NCBI RefSeq assembly: GCF_963082655.1
Contig: NC_081555.1
Span: 16,157,650-16,221,649 of the forward strand
Reading direction: 5' to 3'
Origin: Stomoxys calcitrans
Lineage: Eukaryota; Arthropoda; Insecta; Diptera; Muscidae
DNA: 64,000 nt
Shown: piece after piece, positions 23,801-33,822 of the stretch
Numbering within the stretch: position 1 is the stretch's first letter
Layout of the letters: every line of letters starts with the position of its first letter
Program-made: the position numbers and the translations under genes
The notes under the pieces: model-generated
What the model was told of the DNA's origin: nothing
What the model saw: only the letters and a program-made list of their open reading frames with translations
The model's database searches: none

Positions 23801-24457
23801 GCGCCACCGTTGGCCATTTCTTTTGGTTAATCCGCTGTCGACCCTATTGCACGAGCCCATCATGAGCTGATCAGAATACCCTGCTTAAGTCATATGGAGT
23901 GCAAGTCAGGTGTACTGGATAGAATACCAGTGCAACGTTGTGCTGGAAAGTTATCGATATCATGCGATAACAGATAATTTTAATCGATTTTTTATAATTT
24001 TCACTCTTAAATACTAAAATTAGACACAACCTACGAAAGGGGTCGCCCGCAAAGCTGTTTGATCGTACTTTTATAGTTTTCACTTTTTTTTGTTTAAAAT
24101 TTGTATAGAAATTGGTATGCCCGGAGTATGCATGTACAATGGAATAATGCTAAAGCGTGGTGACAATAATGTGATGAATTCATGCCAAAACATGCGCTGC
24201 AATGAGGATGGATCCATTGTAGTACAAGGGTAAATTACATTTATTAAAATTAATTGAGCTTTTCAAGAAGGGCTTTTGAAATGTTCTTTCCTTAAAGATG
24301 CGGTCATTATGATATGCGCGATTGTAAGGTTCTGGACCCCATGAATTTACACAAACCTTATCCGGATTGTTGCCGCATGAATTTCCTGTGCACCATGGCC
24401 AATGGAGAAGTGGTAAATCGTGAAATTCAACCTTTGGAAACTGGTATATATGCTTAA
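20892..24457 (+). CDS. Secreted single-domain von Willebrand factor type C (SVWC, Vago-like) protein
   Basis: Small secreted protein of the SVWC family, to which the antiviral signalling factor Vago belongs. I reconstruct three exons: 20892-20970, 24109-24229 and 24298-24457. All borders are GT-AG and the joined frame gives 119 residues, the family's usual size. Residues 1-19 are a signal peptide (MKCIASVALILALAVSCQG). The mature part has eight cysteines at 34, 52, 57, 68, 76, 91, 92 and 98, including the CC pair and the C-x(4)-C spacing of SVWC domains. The first intron, 3.1 kb, carries an antisense LINE; the second is 68 bp. A TATA-Inr promoter precedes it and AATAAA follows 56 nt after the stop. 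SVWC membership is firm; an antiviral role is inferred, since the family is large and functions vary. Confidence 0.87.
21015..21026 (+). promoter_or_regulatory. Possible NF-kappaB-like site in SVWC intron 1
   Basis: GGGGAAATTTTC lies 45 bp into intron 1 and resembles insect Rel/NF-kappaB sites (GGG...YYYY). Vago in mosquitoes is known to be Rel-dependent, so a site here would make sense. A single match of this length is weak evidence. Confidence 0.25.
21080..23870 (-). pseudogene. Decayed RTE/CR1-type LINE in the SVWC intron
   Basis: Antisense to the host gene. Reading the minus strand: a 5' segment near 23860-23640; an apurinic-type endonuclease with IGTWNVRTLSG and NLDILGLSEVRWPKS (23600-23470), like craniofacial-development-protein-2-type LINE endonucleases; a linker at 22960-22370; and reverse transcriptase with CKNWRGITLLNAIAKV near 21930, LLFIDFERAFVNVS near 21755 and GVKQGCILSPTLF near 21575. 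The catalytic block has decayed to DFFDDTCL near 21470. Several frameshifts break it. An in-frame 81-bp segment is repeated three times at 21962-22204. The 3' end lies near 21080. It can no longer move by itself. Confidence 0.82.
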
Positions 24458-24512
24458 TTTACTAGATTTTAAGTAAATTTTGAAACATTTGTAAAGGAGA
24501 TAATTAAGGAGG

Positions 24513-24518
24513 AATAAA
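24513..24518 (+). promoter_or_regulatory. Poly(A) signal of the SVWC gene
   Basis: AATAAA located 56 nt after the stop codon at 24455-24457, the first canonical signal downstream. The following 24520-24740 shows no gene. Confidence 0.6.
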
Positions 24519-24740
24519 AATGTTCTGTTCATATATTACGTTTGAAATTGACATTAATGCTAAAACTCTAAGCTTAAATAGGACAATAAATATATCATGA
24601 AATTGTGGGCCGGTCAGAGCGACGGACGCCTATCCTACACTAGGATGAGGGCCTTACCAGCCCAGAAACGCGTCTGCCAATGGTGTGATATCTATGTCTG
24701 ATAGCTGGCAATTTACTTTCTTCAATTCATAAAAAAAACA

Positions 24741-26160
24741 GTAAGGAAAGGCAAAAGTCGGCCAACGCGGACTGTATAATACCCTACACCTACCCTATAA
24801 GTTCCATGGGGGAGCTATATCTAATTCTGAACCAATTTTGGACCTTAGCGGATGACCTTGTTTTCAGATGGGTTATTTAACAATCCGTATCAAATTTCAA
24901 GCAAATATGTTCAAACTGTAATAACTACGGTTGACAAATGGCAACATTATTGCAAATTACCCAAAATCTGACGAACATATATATGGGAGCTGTATTTAAA
25001 TCAAAAATGATTTCGACCAAACTTCTTAGATATTGTGGTAGTCGTCAAGGAAAGCGTTGTCCAAAATGTTGGCATCATTGGTCAATAAATGCTTTTGCAT
25101 TGGATCTAGAAGTGAAGATTGGGAGATATACATATATGGCAACTTTATCTATATATGAACCGATTTCTATGAAATATAAATATAAACCGATGTTGGGTCT
25201 CAAATATATAAACCAATCTTGTATCTTGAATTCTTGAGCCTCTAGAGGGCCAATTCTCGTCCGATTTGACTGAAATTTAGCACGTGGTTTTTTGATATCA
25301 CATCCAACAACTGCGCCAAGTATGGTTAAAATCTGTCCATGTTTTGAAATAGCTGCCATATATACCGATCTCGGGTCTTGACTTCTTGAGCCTCTAGAGG
25401 GCGCAATTCTCATCCGATTTGACTGAAATTTTGCGCGTGGGGTTTTGGTGTCACTTCCAACCACTGTGTTAAGTATGATTCAAATCGGTTCATAATCTGG
25501 TACAGCTGTCATATAAACCGATCTTGGGTCTTGACTTCTTGAGCCTGTAGAGGGCGCAATTCTCGTCCGATTTGACTGAAATTTTGCACGTGGGGTTTTG
25601 GTGTCACTTCCAACCACTGTGTTAAGTTTGATTCAAATCGGTTCATAATCTGGTACAGCTGTCATATAAACCGATCTCGGGTCTTAACTTCTTGAGCCTC
25701 TAGAGGGCACAATTCTCGTTCGATTTTACTGAAATTTTGCACGTGGTGTTTTGGTGTCACTTCCAACCACTGTGTTAAGTATGATTCAAATCGGTTCATA
25801 ATCTGGTACAGCTGTCATATAAACCGATCTTGGATCTTGACTTCTTGAGCCCATAGAGCGCGCAATTCTCATCCGATTTGACTGAAATTTTGCATGAAAT
25901 GATTTGTTATGACTTTCAATAACTGTGCTAAGTATGGCGTAAATCGGTACATAACATGATATATCTGTCATATAAACCGATCTTGGGTCTTGACTTCTTG
26001 AGCCCATAGAGCGCGCAATTCTCATCCGATTTGGCTGAAATTTTGCATGAGATGATTTGTTATGACTTTCAACAACTGTGCCAAATAAGGTTCAAATCGG
26101 TTCATAACATGATATAGCTGCCATATAAACCGATCTGGGATCTTGACTTCTTGAGCCTCT
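24741..26160 (-). repeat. Family C repeat element with tandem core
   Basis: A head with AGTCGGCCAACGCGGACTGT and ATAATACCCTACACCTACCC leads into tandem units of about 140-150 bp: CTTGACTTCTTGAGCCTCTA, GAGGGCGCAATTCTC, CCGATTTGACTGAAATTTTG, CCAACCACTGTGTTAAG, CAAATCGGTTCATAA, CTGTCATATAAACCGATC. About six units can be counted from 25230 to 26160. Open frames here are only repeat translations. Confidence 0.7.
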
Positions 26161-26640
26161 AGTTTGACACTCATACTGTCGTTGAGGTGCTTTGGGGGTG
26201 GGGAGGCGCATCAGACACCAAGGATTAAATTTTTATATGATATTATTACTCTACTTTTAAATAACTTTCATTTGATACCCATAATGGCCAAAGCGGTGGA
26301 AGTGAGATTTGTTGGTGGGATTTGTGGGTGTGGGTGAAATGGGTATAAAAAATTCGTATTTTAATCTTAATTACCCAATTGGGTAAACATGTCCGTTTGG
26401 ATGGGTTTTGGAGTGGGGCGTCCCCCAGGGTATTTTAGCCCCAAAATTTAATACCAATTTTGTGTTTCTGGGTTACCATAAAGCGGCATATCAAATTTTG
26501 CTTAAATTGGTGCACCCTTCGCCAAGATCTGGAGTTTTTGTAAGTGAGGGTAAGGGGAAGGGTCCGCCACCTCTTCGGATATCAAACCTTCTCAAATAAG
26601 TAGATTTGCTCACATTAAAAATGAGATTTCCGAAATCTCG
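26161..26640 (+). repeat. Fragment of the foldback element family
   Basis: Matches part of the left arm of the element at 44669-47722: GGTGGGGAGGCGCATCAGAC, CATTTGATACCCATAATGG, CCGTTTGGATGGGTTTTGGA, GGGGCGTCCCCCAGG and GATCTGGAGTTTTTG. Neither end of the element is present. Sequence 26641-27020 beyond it is AT-rich with no recognisable feature. Confidence 0.6.
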
Positions 26641-27027
26641 TCGCAAATCTAGATTTTGGCCCAAGTGGAAACATGGTATAACGAAGCAAAAAAAAATTCA
26701 TCGATAACTTTTATCTTAATTTCAAAAATTGGCAATATTCGATAACCTAAAAAATAATTTATCGATGCGGTTTAGTTGCCAACCAAATATTATGAAATTT
26801 ATTTAGCATGGATATATACCATCCAAAAATATGTTTGACACCCTGTTGTTTATCCTAACAACGTTTCGGATGCATTTTATCTTAGACAATAACCAACTGA
26901 GCTAATCTGCTGTCAACAAACTGGCAAACAGACATGCATCAAAGTTGTTCTCAGGTGTGCTGATACATATCCGGTTGGATATAACCACCATATATACCGA
27001 TCTCCCGATTTACCTGGGGAAAAGGAG

Positions 27028-27033
27028 TTTATT
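27028..27033 (-). promoter_or_regulatory. Poly(A) signal of the orphan FREP exons
   Basis: AATAAA on the minus strand, about 40 nt past the stop codon at 27074. Its presence suggests these exons can end a real transcript. Confidence 0.55.
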
Positions 27034-27073
27034 TTCCAAGTTATTTTCTAAACATCATATTCGATTGCTGTTA

Positions 27074-27871
27074 CTATTGCTTAGGTCTTATCTTCATTTC
27101 AGCATATTTAAGCGAAAAGTTATCGCCTTTCCATTGCATCCAGTTGATGCCTTTCGAAAATTTATCATGTTCTTGGCGATAAATGGCGCATAAATTGCTG
27201 AAAAAAAACAACAAAATATGGAAAATGAAAAAAAAATTTATAAGCAAAACTTTTGTTCCCACCTGTTATAACAACGATTATACCACCAAGCGCCATGCCA
27301 TCTCTTTGCACAGTTTGCACTATTCATACCATCATTATCCTGATCGAAAGTGCTGAATGCTTGGCCCATGTGATAGGCCATTGCATTGCCAGCGTTGCCA
27401 TCATAATTACCCAATGCCAAAATTTTATATTTTGCCGCCTCATTGTCAATTTTGAATAGACTGTAATTGGCATAACGTTCCTCATTTTTCCAATCTCGTA
27501 GTACGACTGTAAGCTCCTGAGGAGGACCTTGACTGGTTAATTCATGCAATCTGTCCAAGCCTATGAAAAATTCACCATTTGGTGGATTGCCAAAACCATT
27601 TTTGTATTCAGTCCAATTGCGATAGAAATCTACAGAACCATCTTGACGTCTGAGTATGGTGGTCCACTCTGTTGTGGGTTTAGGTTGTGGGGAAAGTTCT
27701 GGCCTGCAAGAGGAATGTATATAGTATTGTAAGGGTGCAGGTTACAATGGTCATTCTTACTTTTCGTTTAATGTCACTTTAGAATTATTTTCAACGGTGG
27801 CGTTCAAGCCTTTCGAATTCTGTTGCACAAACTTCATTAATTGGTCCAATTGGATTTGCTGCTCCTCTTGT
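27074..27871 (-). CDS. Orphan 3' exon set of a fibrinogen-related protein (partial)
   Basis: Three exons with good splice sites: linker 27871-27761 (111 bp), fibrinogen exon 1 27703-27263 (441 bp) and fibrinogen exon 2 27197-27074 (124 bp). Lengths and phases equal those of FREP-1 exactly. The frame is open and ends KIRPKQ then stop. The domain starts at [15 protein letters not shown], has a calcium-loop-like DQDNDG and ends with WMQWKGDNFSLKYAEMKIRP. By eye about four in five residues of the larger domain exon match FREP-1, while the linker differs after its first dozen residues. No signal-peptide, coiled-coil or heptad exon lies upstream before the FREP-1 3' end; that space is minisatellite. 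Either it is a 5'-truncated duplicate or an alternative 3' module for the FREP-1 promoter. The domain is certain, gene status is not. Confidence 0.75.
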
Positions 27872-28099
27872 CTACACGGAGGAAAATGTGAAAAAGAACA
27901 AGTAAGGAGGCAAAAAGTTCGGCAGGTATGACCTTTGGTTGCCCAACAGCTTGGATAAACATATGTATATATAAACAACACACAGTGGGATAGAATCAAA
28001 AAAACTAGTAACAATTACGCCATTTGAGAACGGATGAAATGATGATGGAGAATTGGAAAGCACTAGGAAGTCATCTAGATTGCGCAAAGTGCGCCCGAA

Positions 28100-28445
28100 G
28101 GAGCGTATAGCTCCCTGAAGGAGAGGACGGGACTTACACCGAGTGTGGTCAGGAGATGTTGGAATTTCTGATGGAGACGCATTTCCCGTGCTGCCAGAAA
28201 GAGGTCGGCGATCAAGATTTCGCAATACCTATATATGCGACCGTTGCGGATGTTCAAATCAGGGACATTGTTGACGAGGAGATGATAGTGTGGGCACTCC
28301 GCTCTTTCCGGCCATTGAAGTCGGCCGGACTTGACGATATTATCCCAGCACTGCTGCAGAAGTTCTTTGGATCCACCTGCCCTGGCTTTAAAGAATTTTC
28401 CTGGCGAGCCTGGCGTGGTCCTGAAGGATTAAAGGCCTATTAGTC
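28100..28445 (+). pseudogene. R1/Jockey-type LINE fragment
   Basis: The plus-strand frame from 28156 has FLMETHFPC and VWALRSFRPLKSAGLDDIIP, which match the region just before the RT fingers in R1/Jockey ORF2. It ends abruptly near 28443 where the minisatellite begins. It lies upstream (in the minus-strand sense) of the orphan FREP linker exon. Confidence 0.65.
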
Positions 28446-28454
28446 TGCCATTGT

Positions 28455-30136
28455 TAATGCTTTCACTTTCGTAAGGGTCGTTTTAGTACCTTATTTCTAG
28501 GGTACTAGTTTTAGTAACCGTTCCCTTGTGTAAGGGTAGATTAAATACCCTTTCACTTAGGTAAAGTTAGTTTTAGTACACTTTCCCTTGGGTAAGCGTA
28601 GTTTAAGTACATTTTCCCATGGGTAATGGTTATTTTAGTACACTTTCCCTACGGTAAGGTTAGCTTTACTACACTTTCCCTTAGGTAAGTGTTGTTTTGG
28701 TACCCTTTGCCTTGGGTAAGGGTAGGTTTAGTACACTTTTCCTTAAGTAACGGTAGTTTTAGTACCCTTTATCTTGGGTGAGGGTAGTTTTGTACCTTTT
28801 CTCTAGGGTAAGGGTAGTTTTAGTACCCTTTCCCTTGGGTAGGGCTAGTTTTAGTACCCTTTCCCTTGGGTAAGGCTAGTTTTAGTACCCTATTATTTGG
28901 GTACGGGTAGTTTTAGTACCCTTTACTTTCGGTAAGGGAAGTTTTGGCACCCTTTCCCTTCGTTACGGGTAGTTTTAGTACCCTTTCCCTTGGGTAAGTG
29001 TTGTTTTGGTACCCTTTGCCTTGGGTAAGGGTAGGTTTAGTACACTTTTCCTTAAGTAACGGTAGTTTTAGTACCCTTTATGTTGGGTGAGGGTAGTTTT
29101 GTGCCTTTTCTCTCGGGTAAGGGTAGTTTAAGTACCCTTTCCCTTCCTTAAGGGTAGTTTTAGTACCCTTTTCCTTCGGTAAGTGAAGTTTTGGTACCCT
29201 TTCCCTTCGGTAAGGGTAGTTTTAGTACCCTTTCCCTTGGGTAAATGTTGTTTTGGTACTCTTTGCCTTGGGTAAGAGTAGGTTTAGTACACTTTTCCTT
29301 AAGTAACGGTAGTTTTGGTACCCTTTACCTTCGGTAAGGGTAGTTATAGTACCCTTTACCTTTGTTAAGGGTAGTTTAAATAACCTTTCCCTATGGTAAG
29401 GGTAGTCTTAGTACCCTTTCCCTTTTGTAAGGGTAGTTTTAGAACCCTTTGCCTTGGGTTAGGGTAGTTTTAGTACCTTTTCCCTTGGGTAAGGGTAGTT
29501 TTAGTACCCTTTCCCTTAGGTAAGTGTTGTTTTTGTACCCTTTGCCTTGGGTAAGGGTAGGTTTAGTACACTTTTCCTTAAGTAACGATAGTTTTAGTAC
29601 CCTTTATCTTGGGTGAGGGTAGTTTTGTACCATTTCTCTCGGGTATGGGTAGTTTAAGTACCCTTTACCCTTCTTAAGGGTAGTTTTAGTACCCTTTTCC
29701 TTCGGTAAGGGAAGTTTTGGTACCCCTTCCCTTCGGTAAGGGTAGTTTTAGTACCCTTTCCCTTGGGTAAGTGTTGTTTTGGAACCCTTTGCCTTGGATA
29801 AGGGTAGGTTTAGTACACTTTTCCTTATGTAACGGTAGTTTTAGTACCCTTTACCTTCGGTAAGGGTAGTTGTAGTACCCTTTACCTTTGTTAAGGGTAG
29901 TTTAAATAACCTTTCCCTATGGTAAGGGTAGTTTTAGTACCCTTTCCCTTATGTAAGGGCAGTTTTAGAACCCTTTGCCTTGAGTTAGGGTAGTTTTAGT
30001 ACCCTTTCCCTTCGGTTAGGGTGGTTTTAGAATCCTTTCCCTTGGGTAAGGGAAGTTTGAGTACCCTTTGCCTTGGGTTAGGGTAGTTTTAGTAGCCTTC
30101 CCTTTGGTAAAGGTAAAGGAAGATTTGGTACACTTT
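28455..30136 (+). repeat. 31-bp minisatellite array 1, first block
   Basis: Tandem units of about 31 bp built around TTTTAGTACCCTTTCCCTTG followed by GGTAAGGGTAG, with many single-base variants and some 1-2 base length changes. Each unit contains the self-complementary pair AAGGGTA / TACCCTT, so single strands can form hairpins. Recurrence of a CCTTAAGTAACGGTAG variant near 28745, 29055, 29300, 29580 and 29825 shows a higher-order period of roughly 250-310 bp. Confidence 0.95.
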
Positions 30137-30492
30137 AGTACACGGTGAGGGCCAGAGGACTGCTGTCAATAAACTTGGTTAACTCGAAGCCTTTCGGGTT
30201 GATGCAGTCCGAGTTAAGAGAGTGGGCGACAAATGCGCATGCAACATTGTGGAACAGCGAAACGGTCGGTAGGATGGCGAAAATCCTATGGGGGGATCCA
30301 GATCGTGAGAGTACGGGGATATTACTGAAAGGAAGCAACGGGACACAAAGGACTACGAGCTCACTTAAAATTTTTTTTTAGAGGTTACTTTATAGTTCTT
30401 AGAGCGCACAACAAGCCGATTTTGGCATTTGGCATAGTGGCATGGGGCGGAGTAATATCTGCACCCTCTTTTCAACCTTACCTAACCTAGTA
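30137..30492 (+). mobile_element. LINE 3' fragment inserted in array 1
   Basis: Non-repeat sequence splitting the minisatellite. It ends with GCGCACAACAAGCCGATT, a GGCATGGGGCGGAGTAATAT segment, CTTTTCAACC and TTACCTAACCTA. A near-identical tail lies at 43683-43786 (GCGCACAACAAGCCAATTAC). This fits a 5'-truncated non-LTR retrotransposon insertion. The short open frame at 30145-30381 has no recognised domain. Confidence 0.6.
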
Positions 30493-33400
30493 CACTTCCC
30501 CTTGGGTAAGGGTAGTTTTAGTACCCACTCCCTTGGGTAGGGGTAGTTTTAGTACGCTTTTGCTTGGAAAATGATAGTATAAGTACCCTTTCCCTTGTGT
30601 AAGGGCAGTTTTAGTACCCTTTACCTTGGGTAAGGTAAGATTTAGTATCCTTCCCCTTGGGTAAGGGTAATTTTAGTACCTTTTTACTTGGGTAAGGGTG
30701 GTTTTAGTACCCTTTTCCTTGGGTAAGGGTAGTTTTAAAACCCATTCCCTTGGATAAGTGTAGTTTTAGTATACTTTTCCTTGGATAGAGGAAGTTTTGG
30801 TACTCTTTGCCTTGGTTAGGGTAGTTTTAGTACTCATTCCTTTGGGTAAGAGTGGTTTTAGAACCTTTTTCCTTAGGTAAGGTTTGTTTTAGTACCCTTT
30901 TCCTTGGGTAGCCTTTTCATTCGGTAAGGGTAGTTTTAGTACCCTCTTCCTTGGGTGGGGGTAGTTTTAGTACGCTTTCGCTTGGGAAAGGATAGTTTTA
31001 GTAGCCTTTAGCTTGGGTAAGTATAGTTTAAGTACCATTTACCTTGGGTAAAGGTAGTTTTAGTACCCTTTCCCATGGTTAAGGATAGTTTTAGTACCCC
31101 TTCCCTTGGGTAAGGGCAGTTTTAGTACCCTTTTCCATGTGTAAGGGTAGTTTTAATACCCTTTCCCATGGGTAAGGGTAGTTTTAGTTCCCTTTCCCTT
31201 TTGTTAGGGTAGCTTTATTACTCTTTCCCTTGGGTACGGGTATTTTTAGTACCCTTTCCCTCGGGTAAGGGTAGATTTCGTACCCTATCCCTTGGATAAG
31301 GATAGTTTTAGTACCCTTGGGAAAGGGTAGTTTAAATACACTGTTGCTTGGAGAAGGGTAGTACACTTTTCCTTGGGTAAGGCTTGTTTTAGTACCCTCT
31401 ACCTTGGGTTAGGATAGCCTCCCTGTGGTGAGGCTAGTTTTAGTACTCTCCCCTTGGGTGGGGGTAGTTTTAGTACACTTTTGCTAAGGAAAGGATAGTA
31501 TTAGTAGCCTTTCGCTTGCGTAAGTATAGTTTAAGTACCATTTCCCTTGTATAAAGGTAGTTTTAGTACCCTTTCCCTTGGTTAAGGATAGTTTTAATAC
31601 CCCTACCCTTGGTTAAGGATAGTTTTAATACCCCTACCCTTGGGTAAGGGCAGTTTTAGTGCCCTTTCCCATGGGTAAGGGTAGTTTAAGTACCTTTTCC
31701 TTTTGGTCAGGGTAGCTTTAATACTCTTTCCCTTGGGTAAGGGTAGTTTTAGTACCCTTTTGTTAGGGTAGCTTTAATACTCTTTCCCTTGGTTAAGGAT
31801 AGTTTTAGTACCCCTTCCCTTGGGTAAGGGCAGTTTTAGTACCCTTTCCCAGGGGTATGGGAAGTTTTAGTTCCCTTTCCCTTTTGTTAGGGTAGCTTTA
31901 TTACTCTTTCTCTTGGGTACGGGTAGTTTTAGTACCCTTTCCCATGGTTAAGGATAGTTTTAGTACCCCTTCCCTTGGATAAGGATAGTTTTAGTACTCT
32001 TGGGAAAGGGTAGTTTAAATACACTTTTGCTTGGAGAAGGGTAGTTTTAGTACACTTTTCCTTGGGTAAGGCTTGTTTTAATACACTCTACCTTGGGTTA
32101 GGATAGCCTCCCTGGGGTGAGGCTAGTTTTAGTATTCTCCCCTTGGGTGGGGGTAGTTTTAGTACACTTTTGCTGAGGAAAGTATAGTAGGATTAGTAGC
32201 CTTTCGCTTGGGTAAGTATAGTTTAAGTACCATTTCCCTTGTGTAAAGGTAGTTTTAGTACCCTTTCCCTTGGTTAAGGATAGTTTTAGTACCCCTACCC
32301 TTGGGTAATTGCAGTTTCAGTTACCTCTCCCTTGGGTAAGGGTAGTTTTAGTACCTTTTCCTTTTGGTCAGGGTAGCTTTAATACTCTTTCCCTTGGGTA
32401 AGGGTAGTTTTAGTACCCTTTTGTTAGGGTAGCTTTAATACTCTTTCCTTTGGTTAAGAATAGTGTTAGTACCCCTTCCCTTGGGTAAGGGCAGTTTTAG
32501 TACCCTTTCCCAAGGGTATGGGTAGTTTTAGTTCCCTTTTCCTTTTGTTAGGGTAGCTTTATTACTCTTTCCCTTGGGTACGGGTAGTTTTAGTACCCTT
32601 TCCCTCGGGTAAGGGTAGATTTCGTACCCTATCCCTTGGATAAAGATAGTTTTAGTACCCTTGGGAAAGGGTAGTTTAAATACACTTTTGCTTGGCGAAG
32701 GGTAGTTTTAGTACACTTTTCCTTGGGTAAGACTTGTTTTAGTACACTCTACCTTGGGTTAGGATAGCCTCCCTGGGGTGAGGCTAGTTTTAGTACTCTC
32801 CCCTTGGGTGGGGGTAGTTTTAGTACACTTTTGCTGAGGAAAGGATAGTAGGATTAGTAGCCTTTCGCTTGGGTAAGTATAGTTTAAGTACCATTTCCCT
32901 TGTGTAAAGGTAGTTTTAGTACTCTTTCCCTTGGTTAAGGATAGTTTTAGTACCCCTACCCTTGGGTAAGGGCAGGTTCAGTTACCTCTCCCTTGGGTAA
33001 GTTTAGGGTAGTTTTAGTACCTTTTCCTTTTGGTCAGGGTAGCTTTAATACTCTTTCCCTTGGGTGCGGGTAGTTTTAGTACCCTTTCCCTTGGGTAAGG
33101 GTAGTTTTTGCGCCCTTTGCCTTGGGTTAGGGTAGTTTTTGTAACCCCTCCCTTGGATTAGTATAGTTTTAGTAACCCCTCCCTTGGGTAAGGGTGGTTC
33201 TAGAACCCTTTTCCTTAGGTAAGAGTAGTTTTAGTACCCTTTTCCTCGGGTATGTTTAGTTTTAATACCCTTTTCCTTGTGGAAAGTGTAGGTCTGGCAC
33301 TCTTTTCCTTGGAAAAGGATAGTTTTAGTACCCTTTCCCTTGGATAAGCGTAGTTTTTGTACCCCCTCTCTTGGGTAGGTACACTTTCCTTTGGGCAAGG

Positions 33401-33505
33401 ATAATTTTTAGTACCCTTTCCCTTGGGTAAGTGTAGTTTAAGCTCCCGTTCCCTTGGGAAAAGGTAGTTTTCCTTTCGGAAAGGGTAGTTTTAGTACCAG
33501 TTGGC
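30493..33505 (+). repeat. 31-bp minisatellite array 1, second block
   Basis: Continues the array in the same orientation. Here a variant containing AGGATAGCCTCCCTG...GTGAGGCTAG recurs at about 31407, 32098 and 32758, giving a higher-order repeat of 660-690 bp with internal order preserved. The array stops near GTACCAGTTGGCCAGTTGTC, about 300 bp from the 3' end of FREP-1. Confidence 0.95.
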
Positions 33506-33822
33506 CAGTTGTCCACGGGTTATCAACTTTTAATCAGACTAATTCGCCAAAAGGGAACATTAAGCAACTCCATCTACCTTGTGAATATTAAGATAAGTAG
33601 AATATGGTTGTTGAATTGAAATCTGATCTTTACTTCAAAAGAAAATTGTGGCAATATTTTGGTTTTAATTAAAAAATATGCCATCATTTTAATTAATGGG
33701 AAAATTAGGTTACTACAAAAATCTTTCTTCACATTCTTAATTAAATTAAATTTTTCCTTAACTTCAAAATATTGAACTTGTTTTCTGAAATATTGTCTGG
33801 CCATCATTTTGGTTAGCTGTTA

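Noticed and set aside
28455..33505. GGGTAAGGGTAG runs looking like telomeric repeats
   Set aside because: The period is 31 bp with TTTTAGTACCC between, not 5-7 bp, and flies of this group lack short telomerase repeats. It is an internal minisatellite.
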